A stretch of DNA of 49,843 nt from Caulobacter sp. (GCA_028291055.1 JAQGIP010000049.1:1-49843), one strand, 5' to 3'; positions 8,921 through 18,662 are shown, numbered from the stretch's first letter. Numbers and translations: made by a program. Notes: generated by a model from the sequence alone, not told the origin.

Positions 8921-11143
8921 ATGACCGACGCCGCGACCGAGATTCAGCCCCCCAAGCGCCCTGCCCCCGTGACGGCGGCCGACAAGGTGCCGCCCGTGCT
9001 GGACCAGGCCCTGCTGGCCTCGACGGAGCGCTTCTTCAACCGCGAGATTTCCTGGCTGGCCTTCAACAAGCGCGTGCTGGAGGAGGCGGAAAACCAGCGC
9101 CATCCGCTGCTGGAACGGCTGCGCTTCCTGTCGATTTCGGCCAACAACCTCGATGAATTCTACATGGTGCGCGTCGCTGGGCTGAAGGGTCAGGTGCGCG
9201 AGGCCGTGCGCGTGATCAGCCAGGACGGCCTCACCCCGGCCCAGCAGCTGGAGAAGGTCAACGCCGAGGCCTCCAACCTGATGGAGGAGCAGCAGCGCAT
9301 CTGGCGCGGGCTGCGCACGGAGATGAACGCCGAGGGGCTGAAGCTGCTGGACGCCCGCGACGTGGGCGACGCCGACCGCGCGGCGGCGGAAGAGATATTC
9401 CTCAGCCGCATCTTCCCGGTGCTGACCCCGCTGGCCATCGACCCGGCCCACCCCTTCCCCTTCATCCCCAACCTGGGGTTCGCCCTGGCGCTGAAGCTGC
9501 GCCGGGTGGTGGACAACAAGAAGCTCTATGCCCTCGTGCCGGTGCCCCAGCAGGTGGCGCGGTTCTGGGAGCTGCCGCCGGGCGCGCGGCGCAAGAACCG
9601 CCATTTCCTGGCGCTGGAAAGCTTCGTCATCCTGTTCCTCGACCATCTGTTTCCCGGCTGCGAAGTCGAGGGCCGGGGGTTGTTCCGCCTGATCCGCGAC
9701 AGCGACGTGGAGATCGAGGAAGAGGCCGAAGACCTGGTGCGTGAGTTCGAGGCGGCGCTGAAGCTGCGCCGGCTGGGCGAGGTGGTCCGCGTCAAGGTCC
9801 AGGCCAACATGCCCGTGGACCTGCGCGACTTCATCGTCGAGGGGCTGGATGCGGTGGCGCAGGACGTGATCCTGGTCGACGGCAAGCTGGGCCTCGCCCA
9901 GATGCACGAGCTGATCGTCGCCGACCGCCCCGAGCTGAAGTTCCCGCCCTTCATCGCGCGGTTCCCCGAGCGGATCCGCGACCTGGGCGGCGACTGTTTC
10001 GCGGCGATCCGCGAGAAGGACATCCTGGTCCATCACCCCTTCGAGAGCTTCGATGTGGTGGTGCAGTTCCTGCGTCAGGCGGCGGCCGACCCGAACGTGC
10101 TGGCCATCAAGCAGACCCTTTATCGCACCAGCAAGGACAGCCCGATCGTGGCCGCCCTGATCGCGGCGGCGGAGACCGGCAAGAACGTCACCGCCCTGGT
10201 GGAGATCAAGGCCCGCTTCGACGAGGAGGCCAACCTGAAGTGGGCCCGCGACCTGGAGCGGGCGGGCGTCCACGTGGTCTTCGGCTTCGTGGAGTATAAG
10301 ACCCACGCCAAGCTGAGCCTGGTGGTGCGGCGCGAGGGCGACACCCTGCGCACCTACTGCCACTTCGGGACCGGCAACTATCACACGGTCACGGCCAAGA
10401 TCTACACCGACCTCAGCCTGTTCACGACCGACCCGGCGCTGGGCCGCGACAGCGCCAAGCTGTTCAACTTCATCACCGGCTATGCGCGGCCCGAGCGGCT
10501 GGAGAAGATCAGCTTCTCGCCCGATACCCTGAAACCCGACCTGCTCAGCATGATCGGCCACGAGATCGAGAACGCCCAGGCCGGCAAGCCCGCCGCCATC
10601 TGGGCCAAGCTCAACGCCCTGGTCGATCCGGAGATCATCGACGCCCTCTATCGCGCCAGCCAGGCGGGCGTGCCCATCGACCTGGTGATTCGGGGCATCT
10701 GCTGCCTGAAGCCGGGCATCAAGGGGCTGAGCGAAAACATCCGGGTCAAGAGCATCGTGGGCCGCTTCCTGGAACACGCCCGCATCGTGGCCTTCGCCAA
10801 CGGCCACCCCATGCCCAGCCCCCGGGCGCGCCTGTTCATGTCGTCGGCCGACTGGATGCCGCGCAACCTGGATCGGCGGGTGGAATCCCTGGTGCCGATC
10901 GACAATCCCACGGTGCACCAACAGGTCCTGATGCAGATCATGGTCGCCAACCTCAACGACGAGGCCCAGAGCTGGACCTTGGACGCAGCGGGCGGCTATA
11001 GCCGCGATCCGGCCTGGAACCGCAAAGGCGCATTCTCGGCCCATGACTACTTCATGACTAATCCCAGCCTTTCCGGCCGCGGCCACAAGGTGAAAGACCT
11101 GCCCAGCGCCTTCGACCATGTCGGCCCTCGCCGCCCCGTTTAA
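8921..11143 (+). CDS. ppk: Polyphosphate kinase 1
   Basis: A 740-residue PPK1 that polymerises the ATP gamma-phosphate into polyphosphate. Seen in order: N domain ([19 protein letters not shown]), head domain ([12 protein letters not shown]), and two phospholipase-D-like catalytic domains with [14 protein letters not shown]. The two active-site histidines lie in the segments [14 protein letters not shown] and [13 protein letters not shown]. Length is normal. The last 26 bp overlap the start of ppx in another frame, so synthesis and breakdown of polyphosphate are translated from one message, downstream of hdaA. Confidence 0.97.
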   Translation: MTDAATEIQPPKRPAPVTAADKVPPVLDQALLASTERFFNREISWLAFNKRVLEEAENQRHPLLERLRFLSISANNLDEFYMVRVAGLKGQVREAVRVISQDGLTPAQQLEKVNAEASNLMEEQQRIWRGLRTEMNAEGLKLLDARDVGDADRAAAEEIFLSRIFPVLTPLAIDPAHPFPFIPNLGFALALKLRRVVDNKKLYALVPVPQQVARFWELPPGARRKNRHFLALESFVILFLDHLFPGCEVEGRGLFRLIRDSDVEIEEEAEDLVREFEAALKLRRLGEVVRVKVQANMPVDLRDFIVEGLDAVAQDVILVDGKLGLAQMHELIVADRPELKFPPFIARFPERIRDLGGDCFAAIREKDILVHHPFESFDVVVQFLRQAAADPNVLAIKQTLYRTSKDSPIVAALIAAAETGKNVTALVEIKARFDEEANLKWARDLERAGVHVVFGFVEYKTHAKLSLVVRREGDTLRTYCHFGTGNYHTVTAKIYTDLSLFTTDPALGRDSAKLFNFITGYARPERLEKISFSPDTLKPDLLSMIGHEIENAQAGKPAAIWAKLNALVDPEIIDALYRASQAGVPIDLVIRGICCLKPGIKGLSENIRVKSIVGRFLEHARIVAFANGHPMPSPRARLFMSSADWMPRNLDRRVESLVPIDNPTVHQQVLMQIMVANLNDEAQSWTLDAAGGYSRDPAWNRKGAFSAHDYFMTNPSLSGRGHKVKDLPSAFDHVGPRRPV

Positions 11144-12629
11144 ACCCCGTCCCGCGCTCTCCGGTGAGAGCCGCGACGCCGCCGTCATCGACGTCGGCTC
11201 CAACTCCGTGCGCCTGGTCATCTACCGCCTGGAAGGCCGCGCCATCTGGACGGTGTTCAACGAGAAGGTCCTGGCTGGCCTGGGCAGCGACCTCGGCGAC
11301 ACGGGGCGGCTGTCGCCCCGGGGCGTGCAGACGGCCCTGGCGGCGCTGCGCCGGTTCAGCGCCCTGCTGGGGGCCATCAAGCCGGCGGAGGTGTTCACCG
11401 CCGCCACCGCCGCCGTGCGCGACGCCAGCGACGGCGCGGACTTCGTGCGCCGCGTCCAGGCCGAGGCCGGCCTGACCTTGCGGGTGCTGAGCGGCGCGGA
11501 AGAGGCCCACTACGCCGCCCTGGGCGTGCTGGCCGGCGCGCCGGACGCGCAAGGGGTGGTGGGCGACCTGGGCGGCGCCAGCCTGGAGCTGACCCAGCTG
11601 GACGAGCTGGGCCCCGGCAAGGGCGTCTCCCTGCCGCTCGGCCCCTTCTCCATGCGAGGCAAGGAGAGCGATATCCGCAAGGCCGTGGGCGCCCAGATCG
11701 GCGCGGTGGCCCACACCTTCAAGGCCGACGCCTTCCATGCGGTGGGCGGCGGTTGGCGTAACCTGGCGCTGCTGCACATGCGCATGTGCGACTACCCCCT
11801 GCACGTGGTCCACCAATACGAGATGGGCCGCCGCGAGGCGCTGGACGCGGCGCGCGTCATCGCGCGGCTGCCAAAGGGTTCGCTGGAAGGCATTCCGGGC
11901 CTGTCCAAGAAGCGCGTGGAGACCCTGCCCCACGCCGCCATCGTCATGGAGCAGCTGATCGAACGGCTGGACCTGCAGAAGGTGGTGCTGTCGGCCTATG
12001 GCCTGCGCGAGGGGCTGCTGTTCGAGGCCATGCCGCCGGGGTTGCGCATGCGCGATCCGCTGCTGGAGGGCTGCGCGGCGCTGGCCACCCGCCAGGGCGG
12101 CGACGACGGGCTGGGCGCGGCGCTGGATGACTGGCTGGCGCCAGTGTTCGGCGCGCTGAAGCCGGTGTTCGGCGAGCGCGAGGACGTGCTGCGCGGCGCC
12201 GCCTGCCGGATGGCCGATCTGGGCGCGCGCCTGCACCCCGACCACCGCGCCGACCTGGCCTTCGAGCAGGTGCTGCGCGCGCCGATCGGCGGCCAGACCC
12301 ACGCCGAGCGCGCCTTCCTGGCCGTGGCCGCCTTCGCCCGCCACGCCAGCAGCGCCAACTTCCCCGAGCCGGCGACCGTGGCCCGCCTGCTGGGCAGCGA
12401 CCGCGTGCGCCGCGCCCGCGCATTGGGCGCCGGCGTGCGCCTGGGCTGTGACCTCTCCGGGCGCAGCGCCGCCCTGCTGGAACACGCCCACCTGGAGGCC
12501 CGCGACGGCCGCCTGGTGCTGGCCACCGCCCACGGCTGGGGCGACATGCTGCTGGGCGAGCAGACGGAAAAGCGCGCCCAGACCCTGGCCGGCCTGCTGG
12601 GCCTGACCCTGGAACTGGTGCGCAAGTGA
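11118..12629 (+). CDS. ppx: Exopolyphosphatase, Ppx/GppA family
   Basis: A 503-residue member of the ASKHA-fold Ppx/GppA phosphatases, which release phosphate from polyphosphate ends or act on pppGpp. The N-terminal phosphate loop is [19 protein letters not shown], the second loop reads [13 protein letters not shown], and the glycine motif [13 protein letters not shown] is typical. The C-terminal part contains an HD-like helical region without a clear full HD motif. ATG 11118 lies inside the end of ppk, implying coupling. A palindromic repeat begins 3 bp after the stop codon. Confidence 0.92.
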   Translation: MSALAAPFKPRPALSGESRDAAVIDVGSNSVRLVIYRLEGRAIWTVFNEKVLAGLGSDLGDTGRLSPRGVQTALAALRRFSALLGAIKPAEVFTAATAAVRDASDGADFVRRVQAEAGLTLRVLSGAEEAHYAALGVLAGAPDAQGVVGDLGGASLELTQLDELGPGKGVSLPLGPFSMRGKESDIRKAVGAQIGAVAHTFKADAFHAVGGGWRNLALLHMRMCDYPLHVVHQYEMGRREALDAARVIARLPKGSLEGIPGLSKKRVETLPHAAIVMEQLIERLDLQKVVLSAYGLREGLLFEAMPPGLRMRDPLLEGCAALATRQGGDDGLGAALDDWLAPVFGALKPVFGEREDVLRGAACRMADLGARLHPDHRADLAFEQVLRAPIGGQTHAERAFLAVAAFARHASSANFPEPATVARLLGSDRVRRARALGAGVRLGCDLSGRSAALLEHAHLEARDGRLVLATAHGWGDMLLGEQTEKRAQTLAGLLGLTLELVRK

Positions 12630-12632
12630 TCC

Positions 12633-12766
12633 GGGGACATGTACGCTCTCAAACGACGGGGAGTGTGTGCGAGCGTTCAACCGTACGTGTTCCCGACCTC
12701 GGATGGGGGACACGTACGGGCTGGCTCGGCGGCCGCTCCCTCAGGCCTGAGAGCGTACATGTCCCC
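12633..12766. repeat. Palindromic RAYT-linked repeat, copy 2
   Basis: A 134-bp copy 3 bp behind the ppx stop. Outer arms match the consensus exactly; the left inner arm carries one change (CCGTACGTGTTCCC) that spoils its pairing with the right inner arm. The inner spacer is 11 bp. Confidence 0.9.
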
Positions 12767-12821
12767 GGTTCGCTCGAACCGGTGTGCAATTGGACCCGAA
12801 GCGCTCGCAAGTGATCGCGAT

Positions 12822-12834
12822 TTACGTAGCGTAA
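12822..12834. promoter_or_regulatory. TTACG-TAG-CGTAA inverted repeat upstream of the VWA gene
   Basis: A short perfect inverted repeat 69 bp before the start codon, in the only non-repeat DNA between ppx and the VWA gene. It is a possible operator; no consensus -35/-10 pair was recognised. Confidence 0.25.
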
Positions 12835-12868
12835 GCTTCGTGGACACCCGTTTGGATTGAGCATAGCC

Positions 12869-12897
12869 TTCTCTCTCGTGGATCGCAGAGAGGGAGG
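12869..12897 (+). promoter_or_regulatory. Hairpin covering the ribosome binding site of the VWA gene
   Basis: The strong Shine-Dalgarno AGGGAGG (12891-12897) is largely inside the 3' arm of an 8-bp stem, 12869-12876 with 12887-12894 (two G-U pairs), loop of 10 nt. The start codon is 12903. The structure could mask the ribosome site in the mRNA. Confidence 0.35.
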
Positions 12898-12902
12898 CTT
12901 AG

Positions 12903-14732
12903 ATGTTCGTGTCGAAGAGAATACTCGCCTGCAGCCTGGCGCTTATCCTTGGCGCCGCAGCCGCACCGGGGTTTGCCCGGGACGATGACCGCGATCGAAG
13001 CAGCGGCACGGAGGTAAACGAGGTCGTCGTCACCGCCGCGCGCGTCCGCCAGGGCGGCGCCCAGGACATCAACCACTTCCGCGGCGAGGCGCAGGCCCAG
13101 CGCATCCCCTTCCCCGACGACCTGACGGCCGAGGGCCTGATGGGCGACTATGACCTGGTGCTGGGCGCCGACCAGCCCTGCGGCCAGACCCTGTGCATCA
13201 ACGGCGAGGCCATGAAGGTCAGCCTGATCGGCCGGCCGGACGATCGCATGATGGTGGGCCTGGGCTTCGGCACCAACATCGATGCCGCCAAATGGGACCG
13301 CAAGCCGCTGAACCTGGTGGCCGTCGTCGACAAGTCCGGCTCCATGGACGGTTCTCCCCTGGCCCGGGTGCGCACCAGCCTGCATCAGGTGGTCAGCCAG
13401 CTGCGGCCCGGCGACCAGATCAGCATCGTGCTCTATGGCGACCGCTCCTACCGCCACCTGGAGCCGACGATGGTGACGGCCTCCAACAAGGCCGACATCG
13501 ACCGCTCCATCGACCAGATCGCCAGCGCCGGCTCCACCAACATGGAGGCAGGCCTGCAGGTCGGCTACGACACGGCCTTCGCCTCGCAGGACGGCTTCAA
13601 GGGCGTCACCCGGATGATGCTGTTCACCGACGAGCAGCCCAATGTCGGGCGCACCGACGCCGGCAGCTTCATGGGCATGGCGCAGGACGCCTCAAAGCGC
13701 GGCGTGGGCCTGACCACCATCGGCGTCGGGGTCCAGTTCAATTCCGCCCTGGCCACCAAGATCTCCAGCGTGCGCGGCGGCAACCTGTTCTTCCTGCGCG
13801 ACGACGACGACGTGAAGGCGGTGTTCGGCGTCAAGCTCGACACCATGGTCAGCGAGCTGGCCTATGACGTGAAGATCGTGGTGCGGCCGATGAACGGCTA
13901 CAAGGTTTCGGGCGTGTTCGGCGTGCCGGGCGACATGCTTCAGAACGAGGGGGCCGACGGGGTCAGCTTCGTGGTTCCCACGGCCTTCTTCAGCACCAAC
14001 GGCGGCGGCATCTTCGTGACCCTGGCCCGCAGCGAAGCCTTCCTGCCCGATCCCGCGAGCGATGGCTCTCAGCCCCTGATCACCGGCGAGCTGACCTATG
14101 TCTCGGCCCTGGACGGCTCCTCGGCGGCCAGCCGCGTGGTCGTGGCCGCGCCGGACAGGGCGCCCAGCGCCAATCTCAAGCTCGGCTCCGTCCTGATCGC
14201 CGAGTATGTGGGGCTTCGCCAGGCGGCCACCCAGTTCCATGCCAACCATGACGTCGAGGGCTCCTATCAGACGCTTCGGCAACTGGCGTCGATGCTCGAT
14301 CAAGCCGGTGATCCGCGCCTGAAGCCGGAGCGCGATCTGGTGGGCAATCTGTTCACCCAGACCGCCATGCTGTCCGGCCATGCGGGCGAGGCCGCCGGTG
14401 GGGTCAAGACGGCCTCGATCCCACGGTCACCCATGCTGCTGGCCGGCAATTGGGAGGTGACCAACGTCACCGGCGACGTCGACATCCGCCGCGGCGACCG
14501 CATCGAGATGGACTATGACAACAACATCCGGGTCGTTCACCGCACGCCGGTGAAAGGTGTGTCGCCCGACGACAGCGACACCTATGAGGCCAACGCCACC
14601 CAGGTGATGCTGCGGGACTCCAATGTCCTCTACAGCTGGCACATCAAGGGCGACCACATGACGCTCTACGACGACACCCACGAGGTGTCGTTGCGGCTGC
14701 ATCGGCTACCCGTCAGCTCGGCCGACGACTGA
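12903..14732 (+). CDS. Exported VWA-domain protein
   Basis: A 609-residue protein with a signal peptide (MFVSKRILACSLALILGAAAAPGFA), so it is periplasmic or surface-associated. Just after the signal is EVNEVVVTAARVRQ, resembling the start of TonB-dependent receptors. A von Willebrand factor A domain follows (about 137-330) with the metal-site motif D143-K-S-G-S and the STNMEAGLQVGYDTA and MLFTDEQPN segments. Then comes a beta-rich region (about 330-470) as in YfbK-type VWA proteins, and a C-terminal domain I do not recognise. Role unknown; such proteins bind partners through a Mg ion. Ribosome site AGGGAGG supports the ATG. The gene sits between two repeat copies. Confidence 0.82.
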   Translation: MFVSKRILACSLALILGAAAAPGFARDDDRDRSSGTEVNEVVVTAARVRQGGAQDINHFRGEAQAQRIPFPDDLTAEGLMGDYDLVLGADQPCGQTLCINGEAMKVSLIGRPDDRMMVGLGFGTNIDAAKWDRKPLNLVAVVDKSGSMDGSPLARVRTSLHQVVSQLRPGDQISIVLYGDRSYRHLEPTMVTASNKADIDRSIDQIASAGSTNMEAGLQVGYDTAFASQDGFKGVTRMMLFTDEQPNVGRTDAGSFMGMAQDASKRGVGLTTIGVGVQFNSALATKISSVRGGNLFFLRDDDDVKAVFGVKLDTMVSELAYDVKIVVRPMNGYKVSGVFGVPGDMLQNEGADGVSFVVPTAFFSTNGGGIFVTLARSEAFLPDPASDGSQPLITGELTYVSALDGSSAASRVVVAAPDRAPSANLKLGSVLIAEYVGLRQAATQFHANHDVEGSYQTLRQLASMLDQAGDPRLKPERDLVGNLFTQTAMLSGHAGEAAGGVKTASIPRSPMLLAGNWEVTNVTGDVDIRRGDRIEMDYDNNIRVVHRTPVKGVSPDDSDTYEANATQVMLRDSNVLYSWHIKGDHMTLYDDTHEVSLRLHRLPVSSADD

Positions 14733-14743
14733 TTCACATGGGT

Positions 14744-14770
14744 CGCCCCAAGGCCGCCGAGGGCGTTTTT
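14744..14770 (+). terminator. Weak intrinsic terminator behind the VWA gene
   Basis: A short stem CGCCC / GGGCG (14744-14748 with 14761-14765) with a GC-rich 12-nt loop is followed by TTTTT at 14766-14770. The repeat element begins at the next base. Confidence 0.45.
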
Positions 14771-14902
14771 GGGGACATGTACGCTCTCAGACGACGGTGA
14801 GGATGTAGGACGCCCGACCGTACGTGTCCCCGGACTGTGATGGGGACACGTACGGTCTGGCTCAGCGGGTTATCGCTTAGATTCGAGAGCGTACATGTCC
14901 CC
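14771..14902. repeat. Palindromic RAYT-linked repeat, copy 3 (RAYT 3' side)
   Basis: A 132-bp copy with consensus outer arms except for one base just inside the right arm (CGAGAGCG in place of TGAGAGCG) and perfect inner arms. Its right arm contains the last codons and nearly reaches the stop of the RAYT gene. Inner spacer 10 bp. Confidence 0.92.
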
Positions 14903-15503
14903 TCGCTTTCAGCCATTCGTGGCTGCCGAGGGGGCGGCCCGAAACGGCGGCTTCGCGCAGTGTCCGTCGCTCGGCCTCGTCGGTGTCGGCGTCGAAGAAG
15001 CTCGCCATTCCATCGCTGAGGCGGGAGGCCAGGGGTTCAGGCGTGAGCATCGGGTCGATCGCCAGGTCGAGATGACCGCGGACGCTCGACCACGGCCAAT
15101 CCACAGCCTTGGAGGTGATGCCCGCGCGAACAGGATTGAGGCCCACATAGCGGGCGCAAGCGTACAGATACCGCTCGTCCATCGGATAGGAGGCGAAGCG
15201 GCCTTGCCAGAGGAACCCGTTCCAGCCCTCCCGGTGGTTGATCCGCCGTGTGTAATGGCGATGAGTTTCGCCCATCGCGCGGGCGAGCGCCGCCTCGTCC
15301 GCCGGCGCCACGATCAGATGGACGTGATTGGGCATCAGGCAATAGGCCCAGACCTCCACACCTGCCGTGCTGAAGAACTCCGCGGCTAGCCTCCGGTAGA
15401 CGGCGTAGTCTTCATCGTTGAAGAAGGTCCGCTGGCGCCGGTTGCCACGCTGGATGATGTGGTGGGGCGCGCCGGGGAAGACGATCCTGGCTGAGCGGGG
15501 CAT
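14877..15503 (-). CDS. REP-associated tyrosine transposase (RAYT, Y1 family)
   Basis: A 208-residue Y1/HUH single-strand transposase of the REP-associated group. Seen: start RIVFPGAPHHIIQRGNRRQRTFF, metal-binding H60-V-H62 in LMPNHVHLIV, then HYTRRINHREGWNGFLWQGRFASYPMDE and YVGLNPVRAGI, whose Y119 is the likely nucleophile. Known RAYTs recognise and cleave REP hairpins near their own gene. The protein ends GSHEWLKARGHVRSRI: after KA the codons come from repeat copy 3, where relatives continue about 20 residues to a basic tail, so the C-terminus may be replaced. Copies 3 and 4 enclose the gene, forming a 921-bp unit (14771-15691). ATG at 15503-15501. Confidence 0.93.
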   Translation of the reverse strand: MPRSARIVFPGAPHHIIQRGNRRQRTFFNDEDYAVYRRLAAEFFSTAGVEVWAYCLMPNHVHLIVAPADEAALARAMGETHRHYTRRINHREGWNGFLWQGRFASYPMDERYLYACARYVGLNPVRAGITSKAVDWPWSSVRGHLDLAIDPMLTPEPLASRLSDGMASFFDADTDEAERRTLREAAVSGRPLGSHEWLKARGHVRSRI

Positions 15504-15555
15504 GGCGGGCTCCGAAGTAGATCAGAATGTTCTTATTTTGTTCACGGCACGTCAA

Positions 15556-15691
15556 GGGGACATGTACGCTCTCAGACGGCGGTGGGGACGCACGAAGCGC
15601 GCCCGTACGTGTCCCCAGCCCCTGTGATGGGGGACACGTACGATCTGGCTTAGTGGCCAGCCGTTTTCGGTCTGAGAGCGTACATGTCCCC
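15556..15691. repeat. Palindromic RAYT-linked repeat, copy 4 (RAYT 5' side)
   Basis: A 136-bp copy with consensus outer arms; the inner arms differ at one or two positions (GCCCGTACGTGTCCCC, GGGGACACGTACGATC). It lies 52 bp upstream of the RAYT start and 20 bp from the stop of rnd. Confidence 0.92.
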
Positions 15692-15711
15692 GCTGGGCGG
15701 ATGCGCCGCCG

Positions 15712-16893
15712 CTACTCGGCCGCCGCCGTCCTCGGCGCCCGGCGCACTTCCACGACACGCACCCGCGCGCCGTCCAGGACCAGGGCCAGTTCGCCGCGTT
15801 TGAGCTTCAGCGCGTCCGTACCGAAGGCCTGCAGCCGCCAGCCGGTCAGCGCGCTGACGTCGGCGTTGTCGTCGGCGGCGATCTTTTCCAGGTCGGAGAC
15901 GGTGGCGATCAGCTTGGAGGCCACCCCGGAGTCTTCGGCGCGCGCCTTGAGCAGCACCTTCAGCAGTTCGACCACGGCGCCGGCCGCTTGCGGCGGCGGC
16001 GGGCCACGGCTCTCGACCTGGGGCGCGTGGGCTTCAGGGGCCTTCAGGGCGTCGCGAATCACCTGGAGCAGGTCCGGGCCGAATCGCGAGCCGGAGAAAC
16101 CCTTGGGCACGCCGCGCAGGCGGTCGAGGGCGGCAGCATCGGTCGGCGCCTGGGTCGCCAGTTCGTCGATGGCCTCATCCTTGAGGATGCGGCCGCGCGG
16201 CTGGTCGCGCTGTTGGGCGGTGCGCTCGCGCCAGGCGGCCACCGCCTTGAACACGGCCAGGTATTTCGACGCATGCTTGCGGGGCTTGAGCCGCTTCCAG
16301 GCATTCTCCGGTGAGACGTCGTAGAGGGCCGGGTCGCACATGGCGGCCATTTCCTCTTCGACCCAGGCCAGGCGTCCGGCCTTTTCCAGCCGGTCGCTGA
16401 GCATCGGATAGAGGGTGGCCAGGTGGGTCACGTCGGCCAGCGCATACTCCAGCTGCTTGTCGGTCAGCGGCCGCCGCGCCCAGTCGGTGAAGCGGCTCGA
16501 CTTGTCGATCTCCACCTTCAGCATCTGGCGCACCAGGGCGTCATAGGCGACCTGCTCGCCGAAGCCCGCCGCCATGCCGGCGATCTGGGTGTCGAACAGC
16601 GGTTTGGGCATGGCCTTCAGCACGTTGAAGATTTCAACGTCCTGCCGGGCGGCGTGGAACACCTTGAGGATGCTCTCGTCGCGCATGACCTCCAGGAACG
16701 GCTCAAGGTCGATCTCCTCGGACAAGGGATCGATGTTGGCCTCGATGCCGCCGGGAGAGGCGGCCTGGATCAGGCACAGTTTTGGCCAATAGGTGGTTTC
16801 GCGCATGAACTCGGTGTCCACGGCCACGAAAGGCTGACCTTTTAGCTTCTTGCAGAACGCCGCCAGTTCGGCGGTGGTTGTGATAGGCGTCAT
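15712..16893 (-). CDS. rnd: Ribonuclease D
   Basis: A 393-residue 3'-5' exoribonuclease of the DEDD family acting in tRNA and stable RNA maturation. Catalytic motifs: VAVDTEFMRETTYWPKLCLIQ (D and E), FHAARQDVEIF (D), and the C-terminal YALADVTHL (Y and D). An HRDC domain follows at about 210-290 (RDQPRGRILKDEAIDELATQAP). The family length (about 370-390) fits. It is divergent from purM with a 92-bp gap. Confidence 0.95.
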   Translation of the reverse strand: MTPITTTAELAAFCKKLKGQPFVAVDTEFMRETTYWPKLCLIQAASPGGIEANIDPLSEEIDLEPFLEVMRDESILKVFHAARQDVEIFNVLKAMPKPLFDTQIAGMAAGFGEQVAYDALVRQMLKVEIDKSSRFTDWARRPLTDKQLEYALADVTHLATLYPMLSDRLEKAGRLAWVEEEMAAMCDPALYDVSPENAWKRLKPRKHASKYLAVFKAVAAWRERTAQQRDQPRGRILKDEAIDELATQAPTDAAALDRLRGVPKGFSGSRFGPDLLQVIRDALKAPEAHAPQVESRGPPPPQAAGAVVELLKVLLKARAEDSGVASKLIATVSDLEKIAADDNADVSALTGWRLQAFGTDALKLKRGELALVLDGARVRVVEVRRAPRTAAAE

Positions 16894-16945
16894 CGGCTAG
16901 CTATACCCCGGCGCGCGCCCGACTCCGCAAGCGCCAAGCCACATA

Positions 16946-16965
16946 AATACGCGGTTTCGCGTATT
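16946..16965. promoter_or_regulatory. AATACGCG-GTTT-CGCGTATT palindrome between rnd and purM
   Basis: A perfect 8-bp inverted repeat with a 4-bp centre, 20 bp before the purM start in the divergent rnd-purM gap. Its position suggests an operator or an mRNA hairpin near the purM ribosome site. The ACGCG..CGCGT shape recalls purine-regulator sites but does not match the E. coli PurR box well. Confidence 0.35.
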
Positions 16966-16985
16966 CCGTAACCAAAGAGCCACCG

Positions 16986-18008
16986 ATGTCCGACCGCGAG
17001 AACGGCCTTACCTATGCGCAAGCGGGTGTGGATATCGATGCGGGGGCCGCTCTGGTCGAGGCGATCAAGCCCCTGGCGAGGTCGACTCGCCGCCCCGGAG
17101 CCGAGGCGTCGCTGGGGGGATTCGGGGCGCTGTTCGACCTGAAGGCGGCCGGTTACGAGGATCCGCTGCTGGTCACCACCACCGACGGGGTGGGCACCAA
17201 GCTGAAGGTCGCCATCGAAACCGGGCTGCACGACACGGTCGGCATCGACCTGGTGGCCATGTGCGTCAACGACCTGCTGGCCCAGGGCGCCGAGCCGCTG
17301 ATGTTCCTGGACTACTACGCCACCGGAAAGCTGGACGTTGAGACGGCCAAGCGGGTCGTCGCCGGAATCGCCGAGGGCTGCCGCCAGGCCGGCGCGGCCC
17401 TGGTCGGCGGCGAGACGGCCGAGATGCCGGGCATGTATGGCGACGGCGACTATGACCTGGCCGGGTTCTCCGTGGGCGCGGTCAACCGCGACGGCGTGCT
17501 GCCGACCCTGGACGCCCAGCGGGCCGGCGACGTCCTGATCGCCCTGCCCTCCAGCGGACCCCACTCCAACGGCTATTCCCTGGTGCGCCGAATCGTCGAG
17601 CGCTCTGGGGTGGCTTGGGATGCGCCCTGCCCCTGGGCCGACGGGACCCTGGGCGAGGCGCTGATGGCCCCCACCCGCATCTACGTCAAAGCCACCGTGC
17701 CATTGATCAAGGCCAAGCTGCTGAAGGGCGGCGCCCACATCACCGGCGGCGGGCTGATCGAAAATCCGCCCCGCGCCGTGGCCGACGGCCTCGCGCCGCG
17801 AATCGATTGGAACGCCTGGGCCCTGCCCCCCGTGTTCGATTGGCTGCAACGCGAGGGCGGCGTGAGCGACCATGAGATGCGCCGCACCTTCAACTGCGGC
17901 ATCGGCTTCATGCTGATCACCGGCAAGGCCGAGGCGCAGGACGTGCTGGCCCAGCTGCTCGACGCGGGCGAGGAAGCCTTCATCTGCGGCGAGCTCGCCG
18001 CCGCATGA
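16986..18008 (+). CDS. purM: Phosphoribosylformylglycinamidine cyclo-ligase (AIR synthetase)
   Basis: A 340-residue cytoplasmic enzyme that closes the imidazole ring of FGAM with ATP, step five of purine synthesis. Typical features: [13 protein letters not shown] at the N-terminus, [15 protein letters not shown], the nucleotide-contacting [29 protein letters not shown], and [12 protein letters not shown]. The TGA overlaps the ATG of purN, giving the common purM-purN operon. Confidence 0.97.
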   Translation: MSDRENGLTYAQAGVDIDAGAALVEAIKPLARSTRRPGAEASLGGFGALFDLKAAGYEDPLLVTTTDGVGTKLKVAIETGLHDTVGIDLVAMCVNDLLAQGAEPLMFLDYYATGKLDVETAKRVVAGIAEGCRQAGAALVGGETAEMPGMYGDGDYDLAGFSVGAVNRDGVLPTLDAQRAGDVLIALPSSGPHSNGYSLVRRIVERSGVAWDAPCPWADGTLGEALMAPTRIYVKATVPLIKAKLLKGGAHITGGGLIENPPRAVADGLAPRIDWNAWALPPVFDWLQREGGVSDHEMRRTFNCGIGFMLITGKAEAQDVLAQLLDAGEEAFICGELAAA

Positions 18009-18619
18009 GGACCAGGGTCGGGGTGCTGATCTCCGGCGGCGGGTCCAACATGGCGGCCCTGATCGCCGCCTCTCAAGACCCTGGCTGCCCTTATGAGGTA
18101 GCCCTGGTCATCTCCAACATCGCCGACGCGGGTGGGTTGGCGAAAGCCGCCGAAGCCGGCGTGGCCACGCGCGTAATCGACCACCGCCCCTTCGCCAAGG
18201 ACCGCGAATCGCACGAGCGCGCCATCGACGCGGCCCTGCGCGAGGCCGGCTGCGACTATGTGGCCCTGGCTGGCTACATGCGCATCCTGACGCCGGTGCT
18301 GGTGAATGCTTGGGAAGGCAGGATGCTCAATATCCACCCGGCGCTGCTGCCCCTTTTTCCCGGCCTTCACACCCACCAGCGCGCGCTCGACGCGGGCGTG
18401 AAGGTGCACGGCTGCACGGTGCATCTGGTGACGGCGGGCGTGGACGAGGGCCCGATCCTGGGACAGGCGGCGGCGCCAGTGCTGGCCGGCGACGACGAAG
18501 CCAGCCTGGCGGCCAGGGTGCTGAAGGCGGAGCATGTGCTCTATCCGCGATGCCTGGCGGCCTTTGTCAGTGGCGTGTCCCTGCCCGGCGACGCCGACCA
18601 GATTCTGGTCAGCGGCTAA
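18005..18619 (+). CDS. purN: Phosphoribosylglycinamide formyltransferase
   Basis: A 204-residue folate-dependent GAR transformylase, step three of purine synthesis. Seen: phosphate loop [15 protein letters not shown], the catalytic triad region [22 protein letters not shown] (Asn, His) and [16 protein letters not shown] (Asp). Length is typical. It overlaps purM by ATGA; a Nudix gene follows after 43 bp. Confidence 0.96.
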   Translation: MRTRVGVLISGGGSNMAALIAASQDPGCPYEVALVISNIADAGGLAKAAEAGVATRVIDHRPFAKDRESHERAIDAALREAGCDYVALAGYMRILTPVLVNAWEGRMLNIHPALLPLFPGLHTHQRALDAGVKVHGCTVHLVTAGVDEGPILGQAAAPVLAGDDEASLAARVLKAEHVLYPRCLAAFVSGVSLPGDADQILVSG

Positions 18620-18662
18620 CCCCCTTCCCTACCCTGGGGAACGACGCGCTACACTCAGCGCC

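Larger units (their letters stand above)
14771..15691. mobile_element. RAYT gene bracketed by two palindromic repeats
   Basis: A composite unit made of repeat copy 3, the RAYT gene and repeat copy 4. The flanking repeats are the same family as the six other copies in the window. Copy 4 starts 52 bp upstream of the RAYT start codon, so it may also lie in its promoter or leader. No target-site duplication was identified; RAYT-type elements are not expected to make one. Confidence 0.75.

Noticed and set aside
8900..11221. Long minus-strand open frame opposite ppk
   Set aside because: Antisense of a well-conserved polyphosphate kinase; low-complexity composition and no known motif.
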